Below are positions 1 to 7,954 of a DNA stretch of 64,000 bases, piece after piece. Source of the DNA: Desulfobulbaceae bacterium DB1 (lineage in GTDB: Bacteria > Desulfobacterota > Desulfobulbia > Desulfobulbales > SURF-16); the NCBI GenBank assembly GCA_001914235.1, contig MQUF01000014.1, positions 66,005-130,004 on the forward strand, given 5' to 3'. The number at the start of each line of letters is the position of its first letter. Within the stretch, counting starts at the first letter, position 1. Made by a program: the position numbers and the translations under genes. A model generated the notes under the pieces. That model was not told the DNA's origin and did no database searches. It saw only the letters and a program-made list of their open reading frames with translations.

Positions 1-954
1 GCCGATGCATTGTTCAACCGGTTTGTTGACAAGAACGGCCATGGAGCGATTCAGACGGATGACGCGGTGGTGCTGGTCCAGCAGCACGATGGGATCGGGG
101 ACTGCGTCAAAGGTGCGTTCCCATTCCTGCTTCGCTCGACTTATTTTGTCTTCCGCCGCTTTTTTTTCCTGGATTTCCACCTGCAATTGATTGGTGATAA
201 TCACTATTTTGCGGGCCAGGATGAAAAAGAGGGAAAAAGTTGTCAGGAGAATGGCGAAAAATGCGGAAAATTCAAGAATTTTGTATCGGCGCAAGAGCTT
301 TTCCCCCTCCGCCTCGATTGCCGCGAGTTCAGCAGAGCTGCTGACATGAATGGCATTCCCCTCTTCGGTCAGGGAGTCGAAAAAAGGTTCGGTCGTCTTC
401 AGAAAATGAAGGATTTCCTTTTTGTCGCCCGCCGGTTTTAATTGCTGATCGATTGACAGATCCGCACCGCGGCCGAGCATCTCTTCCAGGGCCGCGATTT
501 TTTTTTCAAATTCAAGCAGAAGAGGGTTGATCCCCAGGATTTCCAGGTTGTATTTTTCCGAAGTCAAGGGGGTGTAGGCAATCGGGTCCTGTAATTCTTC
601 GTGGCCCAAGGTGTTGAAGTGGACTTTCTTGTGAAAAACACCGCCCTGTTCCAGAACGGTAAATGCTGACCGGATGCTGGTGAGCTCGCGGGTGATGAGG
701 TTTTGGGTGAGAAGCCGCTTTTCCCGGCGTGTTTCGGGAATAAGTTGATAAAAGTAGGATTTGAGATTGTAAAGTTTACTGGAAATCTCTTCGTTGATGA
801 CTCTTTTCGCCTGATGCGCGGCGGTTTTTTTCCTGAGTTCTCCTTCCAGGTGGTGGAAGTAGGCATGGGTCGAGATGAGAAAGAGGGAGCCGACAAGCAG
901 GACGCCGACAATGGCAAAGAGCAGGGTGAGCGGATAGGTGCGGGATATTTTCAC
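1..954 (-). CDS. Membrane sensor (histidine kinase type), 3' part missing
   Basis: The reading frame opens at a GTG (954-952) preceded by AAGGGA nine bases upstream and stays open for 318 codons to the window edge, so the C-terminus is cut off. The protein starts MKISRTYPLTLLFAIVG, a first membrane segment (about residues 6-26), followed by a periplasmic region of about 190 residues. A second membrane segment lies near residues 235-255, then a short helical linker, and the visible end (FDAVPDPIVLLDQ...) looks like the start of a PAS domain. This is the usual front half of a sensor histidine kinase or diguanylate cyclase; no catalytic domain is visible, so the output is unknown. The lack of an in-frame ATG makes it easy to miss. 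Sensor architecture is well supported; the kinase call is inference. Confidence 0.78.
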   Translation of the reverse strand, partial: MKISRTYPLTLLFAIVGVLLVGSLFLISTHAYFHHLEGELRKKTAAHQAKRVINEEISSKLYNLKSYFYQLIPETRREKRLLTQNLITRELTSIRSAFTVLEQGGVFHKKVHFNTLGHEELQDPIAYTPLTSEKYNLEILGINPLLLEFEKKIAALEEMLGRGADLSIDQQLKPAGDKKEILHFLKTTEPFFDSLTEEGNAIHVSSSAELAAIEAEGEKLLRRYKILEFSAFFAILLTTFSLFFILARKIVIITNQLQVEIQEKKAAEDKISRAKQEWERTFDAVPDPIVLLDQHHRVIRLNRSMAVLVNKPVEQCIG

Positions 955-1084
955 TGTTTGGAATCCCTTAATGGCCGGCAGGAGATTGCCTCAAGTTGCA
1001 CAACGAAATTCATGTTACAATTTACATTACATATTCGCACGAAAAACCGCAAGAGGAGCTGGAACAAAGTCGGCGGAAAGGCTG

Positions 1085-1127
1085 AGCGTGCCGTGTGGGG
1101 CCGTTACGGGCGCTGACACGGCACGCT
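1085..1127 (-). terminator. 12-bp perfect inverted repeat between TPR gene and sensor gene
   Basis: AGCGTGCCGTGT (1085-1096) and ACACGGCACGCT (1116-1127) are exact reverse complements around a 19-base loop, just after the stop of the minus-strand TPR gene. The stem is strong but no uridine run follows on the minus strand, so it may be a Rho-assisted terminator or an mRNA-stabilising hairpin. Confidence 0.4.
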
Positions 1128-1145
1128 TGTTCATCGGCGGGAAGG

Positions 1146-1760
1146 TTACTGCTGTTCTCTGACGATTTTGATTACTTCGGAAACAGACTGGCCGTTGGGA
1201 GCCTTTGCATCGGGATGAAGCTTGATCAATTCTTCCCAGGTTTTCAGTGCGCCTTCCTTGTCTTTCAGGTCGTATAGCTGGACGATGCCACGATTAAATT
1301 TTGCCGTCGGATGGTCGGGGTTGACGGCAAGAGCGCGGTCAAAGGTGGCGATTGCCTCATTCGGCTTGCCGATGCGGCGGTACATGACGCCGAGATCCGT
1401 TATCACGTTGGCGTCATTGGGGTTTAACGCCAGGGACTTATTGTAGGCGTCGATGGCTTTCGGAAAATTTTCCGTGTCAAAGTAGTAATTCCCCAGCTGA
1501 GTCCAGGCCTCAAGGTTGTCCGGGTTGACCACAACCTCTTTTTCCAGGGCAAGAATTGCCGATGTGATCTGCGCATCCGGAGGTTGTGCCTGATTCTGTT
1601 GTTGTTGCGGGGGCGATTGTGCTGTCATCGGCAGCGGCGCCGCCTTGTAAACGCTGAAAACGATTCCGGCCAGAAAACCGAAAGCAAGCGCAGACAATGC
1701 AATGAACCAAGTTGTTTCTTTTTTGACATATCCTTCCGGAGCACTTTGTTTCTCAGTCAA
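1146..1760 (-). CDS. Membrane-anchored TPR protein
   Basis: A 204-residue protein with one N-terminal membrane segment (about residues 17-38, FIALSALAFGFLAGIVF), a Gln/Pro-rich linker (about 45-65) and three to four tetratricopeptide repeats to the C-terminus (LGNYYFDTENFPKAIDAYNKSL, LGVMYRRIGKPNEAIATFDRAL, FNRGIVQLYDLKDKEGALKTWEEL). The layout matches the anchored TPR scaffolds found beside cytochrome c maturation genes (CcmI/NrfG C-terminal type), but no ccm gene is nearby, so the partner is unknown. The start is TTG at 1760, supported by GAGGA seven bases upstream. A sigma-70-type promoter lies about 180 bp before it. Confidence 0.83.
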   Translation of the reverse strand: MTEKQSAPEGYVKKETTWFIALSALAFGFLAGIVFSVYKAAPLPMTAQSPPQQQQNQAQPPDAQITSAILALEKEVVVNPDNLEAWTQLGNYYFDTENFPKAIDAYNKSLALNPNDANVITDLGVMYRRIGKPNEAIATFDRALAVNPDHPTAKFNRGIVQLYDLKDKEGALKTWEELIKLHPDAKAPNGQSVSEVIKIVREQQ

Positions 1761-1904
1761 TTTTTTTTCCTCGAGTTAAGTTGGAGAATGGATGCGGGTG
1801 AGGGATACAAAAAACATGGGAACTACCGGAAAACATAGTATTAAAGGGGCTTTCGGTCAAGCTGAAAAGCCGAACAGGCCCGGTTCGACGTGAATTTTGT
1901 CAAG

Positions 1905-1917
1905 GTTTAAAAAATTG
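1905..1917 (+). repeat. GTTTAAAAAATTG, copy 1 of 3
   Basis: This 13-mer occurs exactly at 1905, 29274 and 29350, always in intergenic DNA. This copy sits between the divergent TPR and NifX-like genes. Function unknown; it could be a regulator half-site or a curved-DNA element. Confidence 0.45.
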
Positions 1918-1936
1918 AATTGTGCCACAGCGTTGT

Positions 1937-1964
1937 CGTATAAAAAATGAGTTTCCCGTGTCAA
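1937..1964 (-). promoter_or_regulatory. Sigma-70-type promoter for the TPR gene
   Basis: On the minus strand TTGACA (1964-1959) and TATACG (1942-1937) are 16 bases apart, predicting a start near 1930 and a leader of about 170 bases before the TTG at 1760. The rest of the 369-bp gap 1761-2129 holds the repeat copy at 1905, the inverted repeat at 2068 and nothing else I can name. Confidence 0.42.
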
Positions 1965-2067
1965 GGGCAAGGAGAATCAAAAAAAACTTATGGGGTAAAA
2001 TCGACCCGTTGGCTTCCGGATCAAGAAAAGACGCCCACCTGGCATGTAACTTGTAGAATTAGAGGAA

Positions 2068-2092
2068 GGCATGTTGCATTGGCGCACATGCC
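2068..2092 (+). repeat. Inverted repeat in the leader of the NifX-like gene
   Basis: GGCATGT (2068-2074) and ACATGCC (2086-2092) are perfect 7-base arms around 11 bases, 38 bp before the start codon. It could be an operator or a leader hairpin. Confidence 0.35.
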
Positions 2093-2129
2093 GGAGCAAG
2101 TGGGGGTGTATTTTTACCGGAGGACGAGA

Positions 2130-2429
2130 ATGCGTATCGCAGTTATTTCCAATGACCGGATTAAGGTGAACGGCCGTTTTGGGAAGGCGGACCGTTTTTT
2201 GATTTATGAAAAGAAATGCGAGGGGCTGTATTTTGTTGGTGAGCGCGCTTCCGAGCCTTTGCCGTCAGGATATTTTGACAGGGATATGTGCGACTGGGTT
2301 GCCGACATCATTGCGGATTGCCAGGAAGTTTATACGGCCAGAATCTGCAAGGAGGAAGAAATGGCGGTGACCAGCCGCGGCATTGTCCCAGTTGTCTATC
2401 AGGGGCGTATTGATCAGATTGCCGTTTGA
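2130..2429 (+). CDS. NifX/NafY-like dinitrogenase cofactor-binding-domain protein
   Basis: A 99-residue single-domain protein beginning MRIAVISNDRIKVNGRFGKA, the usual opening of the dinitrogenase iron-molybdenum cofactor-binding fold (NifX, NafY, NifB C-terminal domain). The family has a ribonuclease H-like fold and binds or carries Fe-S or FeMo-cofactor precursors; many members in anaerobes are unconnected with nitrogenase. The start at 2130 follows CGGAGGA by five bases; longer in-frame starts upstream have no such site. No nif gene lies in the window, so a role in nitrogen fixation is not supported. Orphan members have no settled role. Confidence 0.78.
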   Translation: MRIAVISNDRIKVNGRFGKADRFLIYEKKCEGLYFVGERASEPLPSGYFDRDMCDWVADIIADCQEVYTARICKEEEMAVTSRGIVPVVYQGRIDQIAV

Positions 2430-2467
2430 GTCGTTTTTTTGTCGGCCATTGGTCGGGCCTTTTTCGT

Positions 2468-2491
2468 CACCAGCTTGAAGTCAGGCTGGTG
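2468..2491 (+). terminator. Hairpin after the NifX-like gene
   Basis: CACCAGC (2468-2474) pairs with GCTGGTG (2485-2491); a T5 run follows nine bases later. A weak intrinsic terminator for the upstream plus-strand gene. Confidence 0.35.
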
Positions 2492-2643
2492 GGCTGCCGA
2501 TTTTTCGAAGAGAATCATGAAGGTGTCAGGAATTGAACGACAGCGCGCGGCTTTGGGAAAAGCCGGCAAAAGTCGATTTACATCATACCATATTGCTGCC
2601 ATACTTAAAAAAAGATCAATGATGTTCCCTTCGGAAGATAAGT

Positions 2644-5211
2644 ATGAACAGCTACATATGCATTCATTGCCATCTCTATCAGCCGCCCCGTGAAAATCCC
2701 TGGCTGGAAAGAATTGAAATCCAGGATTCCGCCTTCCCGTATCATGACTGGAACATGCGTATCAATGCGGAATGTTACGGTCCCAATGCGTGTGCCCGCA
2801 TCCTTGACGCCGATGGGCGAATAACCCGGATCGTCAATAATTATGAGAAGGTCAGTTTCAATTTCGGTCCGACTCTGCTGGACTGGCTCGAAAAATATGC
2901 CGCCGACGTGTATGAAAAAATAATAGCCGCCGATCGCATCAGTGCCGGGAAAAGGTCGGGGCATGGCAATGCCGTTGCCCAGGCGTATAACCACATGATA
3001 ATGCCATTGGCGAACCGCAGGGACAAAAAGACCCAGGTCATCTGGGGCATCAAGTCGTTCCGCAGGCATTTCGCCCGGGATCCGGAAGGGATGTGGTTGC
3101 CCGAAACAGCCGTTGATATTGAGACCCTGGAGATCCTTGCTGATCAGGGAATCAAGTTCACCATCCTGGCCCCGGGCCAGGCCGGTCGGGTTCGTTCCCT
3201 CGGCCGGCGCAAATGGGAAAATGTCTCCGGAGGCAGCATTGATACCAGGCGTCCCTATCTTGCCCGGCTGCCCGGCGGCCAGTCCATTGCTCTTTTTTTC
3301 TATAACGGCCGGATTGCCCATGACGTCGCTTTCGGCGATCTGCTCGCCAGCGGAGAAAATCTGGCGCGCAGCATTCTTGCGGACATCCCTGCTGACGCAA
3401 ATCAGCCCCTGTTGACCCATATTGCCACGGACGGTGAAACATTCGGTCATCACCACCAATTCGGTGATATGGCCCTGGCCTATGCCAACGTTCTGCTCGA
3501 AAATCATGAGCAGGTCATCGTGACAAATTACGCGCAATATCTTGCCCGGCATCCTCCTGTCCATGAAGTTCAAATTTTTGAAAAAAGCTCCTGGAGTTGC
3601 ATGCACGGTGTTGAACGCTGGCGCAGTCACTGCGGCTGCAATACGGGCTGTAACGCCGGCTGGACGCAATCCTGGCGCACCCCCTTGCGGGAATGCCTTG
3701 ATTGGCTGCGCTACAAGCTGATCGCCGTTTATCGCCAAGAAGCCGAGGACTTGTTTGTTGATCCATGGGCCGCCCGTGATCAGTATCTTGATGTTGTCGT
3801 GGATCGGTCGTTGGAAAGTAAAAAAGCATTTTTGCGGAAATACGGCAAAAAGACGTTTAGTCCGGAAGAGGAAAGCAAGGCATGGCTGCTGCTGGAGATG
3901 CAACGTAATGCCATGCTGATGTATACAAGCTGCGGCTGGTTCTTTGATGAGATTTCCGGAATTGAGCCGGTTCAGATTCTTTGTTACGCAGCCCGGGCGA
4001 TTGAGCTGGCCGGTTCATTTGGCGCAGAGATGCTTGAGGAAAATTTTCTGGAGCAGCTTGCCGAGGCAAGGAGCAATATTGACACCATGGGCAATGGGGC
4101 CGACATCTACCGGAAATTTGTGCTGCCTTCCAGGGTAAATTTACGGAAAGTGGCCGCCCATGCCGCCATCAGTTCATTTTTCGCGGAAACAGAATCACGG
4201 ACGAAGGTGGGGTGCTTCCATATTGCCCGTCAGGATTATGTCAGAATTACCGGCAGCCAGGCGGCCGTTGCCGTCGGTCGCCTGGAGATATCCTCCATTG
4301 TTACCGGTTCGGTCAAAATCTATCATTATGCCGCTTTGCAGCAGAATATACATGATTTCCAGTGCGCGGTGCAATCTCCCGCTGAAATTTCCAGCCGTTG
4401 CCCGGAGTCTTCATTTGCCGGCAGGGATGACATGCTGCATGAAAAAACAGCCAGGGAGATTGGGGACTGTTTCCAGCTGAGAGGCGTATCGGAAGCCGTC
4501 AAGGCCATTGAAAAACATTTTGGTGCCACTCTTTATTCAATTAAGGATATCTTTCGAGACGAACAGCAGCAGCTGCTGAAGATGATCATTCAGGATGGTA
4601 TCTCCGCCATTGAAATGACATTTGAAGAGGCGTACAAAAAAACATCCTTTCTCATGGGGCTGCTGGAAAGTCTTGGCCACCGTCTCCCCGCCACCTTCAG
4701 ATCTGCGGCGGAAATAGCCTTGAAGCGCGAGATTGTCAAGATTTTGGATAGTAAAATCATTGACGTGGGTCAGATCGATTTTCTTATCCGGGAAATGGGG
4801 CGGTGGGATATTAAATTGGAGTCGGAATGGCTTGATAATGTTCTGGTGAGCAGACTTGCCAGGGAAGCCGAGCAGTTGCAGCTGGATGCAGGCAGTGCCG
4901 CATTGCGGCGGATGAATACCTTTCTTTCCGTGCTTTTTCTTTTCCCTGCCGAAATAAATCTCTGGGAGGTGCAGAATATCTATTATGAAATCATGGCCGC
5001 CAAGTATCAGCCGGCTCGAAAAGGAGCAGATGCGGGCGATGAAACAGCCCGTAGCTGGCTGGAGGAATTCCTTCATCTCGGACACAAGTTGCTTATCAAT
5101 GTGGAGGAGTTGGGCCGGGATCTGTTGACAATGAGTGATGTGAAAAGTAACGACGATGATGAAGAGAAAACCGTCGAGGGACATGGGGTTGGTGAAAAGG
5201 AAGCCGGCTGA
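2644..5211 (+). CDS. Glycoside hydrolase family 57 protein with DUF3536-type C-terminal region
   Basis: An 855-residue cytoplasmic protein (no signal peptide). It opens with YICIHCHLYQPPRENPW, the GH57 N-terminal strand carrying the HxHxxQP-type motif. GMWLPETAVD (about residue 150) contains the glutamate that is the catalytic nucleophile of GH57, and THIATDGETFGHH (about 260) lies in the conserved region expected to carry the second acid. The C-terminal half (about 430-830) is helical and matches the DUF3536 region that follows GH57 domains in many deltaproteobacteria. GH57 enzymes act on alpha-1,4/1,6-glucans (amylases, branching enzymes), so a role in glycogen or oligosaccharide metabolism is likely; the exact substrate cannot be read. 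An MFS gene follows after 44 bp on the same strand, probably co-transcribed. Confidence 0.88.
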   Translation: MNSYICIHCHLYQPPRENPWLERIEIQDSAFPYHDWNMRINAECYGPNACARILDADGRITRIVNNYEKVSFNFGPTLLDWLEKYAADVYEKIIAADRISAGKRSGHGNAVAQAYNHMIMPLANRRDKKTQVIWGIKSFRRHFARDPEGMWLPETAVDIETLEILADQGIKFTILAPGQAGRVRSLGRRKWENVSGGSIDTRRPYLARLPGGQSIALFFYNGRIAHDVAFGDLLASGENLARSILADIPADANQPLLTHIATDGETFGHHHQFGDMALAYANVLLENHEQVIVTNYAQYLARHPPVHEVQIFEKSSWSCMHGVERWRSHCGCNTGCNAGWTQSWRTPLRECLDWLRYKLIAVYRQEAEDLFVDPWAARDQYLDVVVDRSLESKKAFLRKYGKKTFSPEEESKAWLLLEMQRNAMLMYTSCGWFFDEISGIEPVQILCYAARAIELAGSFGAEMLEENFLEQLAEARSNIDTMGNGADIYRKFVLPSRVNLRKVAAHAAISSFFAETESRTKVGCFHIARQDYVRITGSQAAVAVGRLEISSIVTGSVKIYHYAALQQNIHDFQCAVQSPAEISSRCPESSFAGRDDMLHEKTAREIGDCFQLRGVSEAVKAIEKHFGATLYSIKDIFRDEQQQLLKMIIQDGISAIEMTFEEAYKKTSFLMGLLESLGHRLPATFRSAAEIALKREIVKILDSKIIDVGQIDFLIREMGRWDIKLESEWLDNVLVSRLAREAEQLQLDAGSAALRRMNTFLSVLFLFPAEINLWEVQNIYYEIMAAKYQPARKGADAGDETARSWLEEFLHLGHKLLINVEELGRDLLTMSDVKSNDDDEEKTVEGHGVGEKEAG

Positions 5212-5255
5212 TGCGGTGCCGCCGGCGCGCCTTCTGAAATAAATACGGTCAAACC

Positions 5256-6425
5256 ATGCAACGCCACATTCTGGCCACTCTTCTCCTGGCGGTATTTATT
5301 GCCCTGCTCGGAATCGGCATCATTGTCCCCATAATGCCGGTTTTTGCTGTCAGCCTCGGCGCCAATGGCCTGACGCTCGGGATGATTATCGCCGCCTTTT
5401 CCATCAGCCGGGCAATTTGTCAACCCGTTGTCGGCAATCTCTCCGACCGGTTGGGCAGAAAGAGCTTCCTGCTCTGCGGACTGCTGATTTATGCCGTGGT
5501 GGGTCTGCTGATCCCGCATGCCGACTCGATTTTTAATCTTATCCTCATCCGTTGTTTCCATGGGGTGGGATCGGCAATGATTGTCCCTGTCGCCATGGCC
5601 TATGTCAGCGCCATGTCGCCGCTTGGCATGGAGGGTCGCTCCATGGGACTGCTCAATATTGCCATTTTTACCGGAATCGGCAGCGGACCGCTGATCGGTG
5701 GATTTTTTGCCGACACCTTTGGAATGGCTTCCGCCTTTTATGTCATGGCGGGCTTGAGCTGCCTGGCCATGCTGTTGATTTTTTTTCAGATGCCGTCGCT
5801 GCCGTGTGGAGAAAGAAATCCCCGGCCCATGGGGATCGTCGAGGCGATGAAATCCATGCTTTCCAAGCGGGAAACCGGCGGGATTCTGCTGGCAAGGATG
5901 GCAACCATGCTCATCATGGTGCCGACCATGGCTTTTTTGCCCTTGCTCATGCACCAGTGGTTTCAGGCAAGCGCCATGGAGATCGGCCTGGTTATTGCCG
6001 TCAGGACCCTGGTAAATGCCATCCTTCAGGGGCCCTGCGGCAGGATGGCCGACCGGCTGGACAAGGTGGTCTTTCTCCGGATCGGCTGTCTGGTCATCAG
6101 TATTGTCATGTGTCTGGTACCCCTGGCCGGCAGTGTCGGGTCTTTGCTGGGATTGTTTGTTGTCCTCGGAATAGGCGAGGCGATTATCTGGCCGACCCTT
6201 GGAGCTCTCGCCACCCAGGAGGGAAGGCGGTACGGGCAGGGGACCATGATGGGGGTCTTCACCCTGGCAATGAGCTGCGGAGTTTTTCTCGGATCCCTGA
6301 GCGCCGGGATCATCTCTGACTGGTTCGGCCTTCACTGGGTTTTTTTTATCATCGGCTTCATTGTCCTGATCCTGTCCATGATCGCTACGGCTCTTATTGC
6401 CCCCCGTAAAATGATTGCGGTTTGA
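5256..6425 (+). CDS. Major facilitator superfamily transporter (drug efflux type)
   Basis: A 389-residue protein of about twelve hydrophobic segments. The MFS motif A is seen between helices 2 and 3 (GNLSDRLGRK, about residues 65-74), and the first helix has the DHA1-like pattern ALLGIGIIVPIMPVF. Motif A and length fit a proton-coupled efflux pump of the DHA1 group; the substrate cannot be told. It lies 44 bp behind the GH57 gene on the same strand and may be read from its promoter. The ATG at 5256 has no strong ribosome binding site, but the first helix starts right after it, which supports it. Confidence 0.87.
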   Translation: MQRHILATLLLAVFIALLGIGIIVPIMPVFAVSLGANGLTLGMIIAAFSISRAICQPVVGNLSDRLGRKSFLLCGLLIYAVVGLLIPHADSIFNLILIRCFHGVGSAMIVPVAMAYVSAMSPLGMEGRSMGLLNIAIFTGIGSGPLIGGFFADTFGMASAFYVMAGLSCLAMLLIFFQMPSLPCGERNPRPMGIVEAMKSMLSKRETGGILLARMATMLIMVPTMAFLPLLMHQWFQASAMEIGLVIAVRTLVNAILQGPCGRMADRLDKVVFLRIGCLVISIVMCLVPLAGSVGSLLGLFVVLGIGEAIIWPTLGALATQEGRRYGQGTMMGVFTLAMSCGVFLGSLSAGIISDWFGLHWVFFIIGFIVLILSMIATALIAPRKMIAV

Positions 6426-6560
6426 GATATGCTTAAAGGTGAAAAGGAAATCCACGCATTTGCTTGCCGTCCTGGTTCATTGTCAATATATTGACTGAAA
6501 CGGGCCGGGCAAAAAAGGGGACATGGGAGTTATGGTGGACGATCAGGATGAAACAGGAAA

Positions 6561-7028
6561 ATGACTAAGAGGGCAAAGCGGGGTCGAGCCGCGCTTCCGA
6601 AGCTGACGGATGATGATTTTTCTTTTGCCGGTCTGGCCGATGCCAAAAGGGAAAGATCCTTTGTCGAAATGCTGGATTTTGACATCTTTGACAGGGTGAG
6701 CGCGGAGCGTGCCCTGCAAAAAGAAACAAAGGAAGAAGGACCGCCGAAACCCCTCCATCCGCCGATCCAGGAAGAACTTGATTTGCATGGCTGCACCAGT
6801 GCGGAGGCAAAAATAAAGGTGGAAAATTTTCTGCTTACCGCACGGTTAAAGAGGCTTGAGTCGTTACGTGTTATTACCGGCAAGGGACTTCATTCCCAAG
6901 GGGCGCCCGTGCTGCCTGATTTTGTCGAGTTGTTGTTCCGGCAGATGAAGCTTGACGGCGGTATCGCAAGTTATGCCTGGGAAAACGGCAGCAAGGAAAA
7001 AAGCGGCGCCATCATCGTTCTTTTATAG
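6561..7028 (+). CDS. Smr-domain protein (possible nuclease)
   Basis: A 155-residue protein with a charged N-terminal region (1-70) and a C-terminal Smr domain (about 74-155). The domain shows the hallmark ELDLHGCTSAEA (LDxHG motif) and VITGKGLHSQG (TGKGxHS motif). Stand-alone Smr proteins resemble the MutS2 C-terminal domain; several nick DNA or cleave RNA, and recent work on related proteins links Smr domains to cleavage of mRNA at collided ribosomes. Which applies here is unknown. Its last 6 bp overlap the end of the convergent YprB-like nuclease gene. Confidence 0.88.
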   Translation: MTKRAKRGRAALPKLTDDDFSFAGLADAKRERSFVEMLDFDIFDRVSAERALQKETKEEGPPKPLHPPIQEELDLHGCTSAEAKIKVENFLLTARLKRLESLRVITGKGLHSQGAPVLPDFVELLFRQMKLDGGIASYAWENGSKEKSGAIIVLL

Positions 7029-7862
7029 AAAAGGTCGGGCCTGTTTCTTCAGGCGAGCCACGATCTCCCGGTCGGGTTGAAAGGGGCTTTGCGGCGGATC
7101 GGGAACCGGGATGTAATTGGAGAGACTGAAGGGCGTTGCCGCTATATTGAGATTGTAGGCGTGGACCAGCAGGCGTTCAAGGTTGACGGCGTCCGCGATA
7201 TTGTAGGCAAGAAGGGTTTGAAGCGTTTTTTCCTCCCCTTTTCGACAAAATTCCCTCCAGAGCAGCACCGCAAAATATCCGTCCACTCCCTCCAGGCCCA
7301 TTCTGTCAATGCCGAGTTGTTTTTCGCATCCTTTCAGTCCACCTCGGTAACCGAGCCGTGCCAGGACATGGCGCAGGTCAATGTGCACCTGATTGAGACG
7401 GGTGTGGAGACATGATTCGATAACCGGGACATCAAAACTTTTGCCGTTGTAAGTAACAATGACATCAAAGGCGGCAATGTCATCAACGAAATTTTGCAGG
7501 TTCCGCCCCTGTGCATAGCTGCGGATTGTCCGTCCGTCATACAGGGCAATGGCGGTGATTTCGCAGTCTTCCCCGACCATGCCGTTTGTTTCAATGTCCA
7601 GGTACGCGGTTTTGCTCCGGAAATGGGGGAAGAGCCGCCAGTGCTGATTGGAAGAAAGAAGTTTTGCATAAAATACGGGGGTGCCGTCGTTACGTTGTTG
7701 AAATTGTTGCAGATGGTAGGTGATGAGCTTGATCTTGCTTTCAGATAAAGAAGGTGGATAAGGCGGCTGCCAGTGGTCCCAGGTGTGAACGCCTGATTGC
7801 CAGATTTCGCGCTCTGTTTTTTCGCCGACGCCGGGAATATGGATGAAGGTGTTGTGGAGCAA
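7023..7862 (-). CDS. YprB-like ribonuclease H-fold exonuclease domain protein
   Basis: A 279-residue protein with a short helix-hairpin-helix-like N-terminus (HIPGVGEKTEREIW, residues 8-21) and an RNase_H_2/DEDD exonuclease-like domain. The acidic residues expected of DEDD enzymes are visible in order: AYLDIETNG (D and E, about 85-93), VTYNGKSFDVPVIE (D, about 135) and YNIADAVNLERL (D, about 226). The family (YprB in Bacillus) is predicted to degrade nucleic acid; its biological substrate is not established. The start is TTG at 7862 with no clear ribosome binding site, so the true start may differ slightly. It follows the glnN terminator and converges with the Smr gene. Confidence 0.83.
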   Translation of the reverse strand: MLHNTFIHIPGVGEKTEREIWQSGVHTWDHWQPPYPPSLSESKIKLITYHLQQFQQRNDGTPVFYAKLLSSNQHWRLFPHFRSKTAYLDIETNGMVGEDCEITAIALYDGRTIRSYAQGRNLQNFVDDIAAFDVIVTYNGKSFDVPVIESCLHTRLNQVHIDLRHVLARLGYRGGLKGCEKQLGIDRMGLEGVDGYFAVLLWREFCRKGEEKTLQTLLAYNIADAVNLERLLVHAYNLNIAATPFSLSNYIPVPDPPQSPFQPDREIVARLKKQARPFL

Positions 7863-7901
7863 TGTTGTGTGGCGGCAGCGGCAAGGGATGTTGAAATAGC
7901 T

Positions 7902-7924
7902 CAGGGGGGCACTTCGCCCCCCTG
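7902..7924 (-). terminator. GC-rich hairpin after glnN
   Basis: CAGGGGGGC and GCCCCCCTG form a perfect 9-bp stem with a 5-base loop, 31 bp after the glnN stop. It lacks a good U-run, so it is a terminator by position and strength rather than by full consensus. Confidence 0.5.
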
Positions 7925-7954
7925 TCTGCTTCTGACAATGGCAATCAGTGTATT

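Noticed and set aside
2040-2054. TGGCATGTAACTTGT as a sigma-54 promoter for the NifX-like gene
   Set aside because: The -24 half fits, but the -12 half reads TTGT and misses the invariant C of the GC pair.
2605-3903. Long minus-strand open frame opposite the GH57 gene
   Set aside because: No ribosome site or known domain, and it lies within a well-supported gene.
5073-6455. Long minus-strand open frame opposite the MFS gene
   Set aside because: Its composition (Gln, Asp, His, Gly) is that of an antisense frame, and the plus strand codes for a clear twelve-helix protein.
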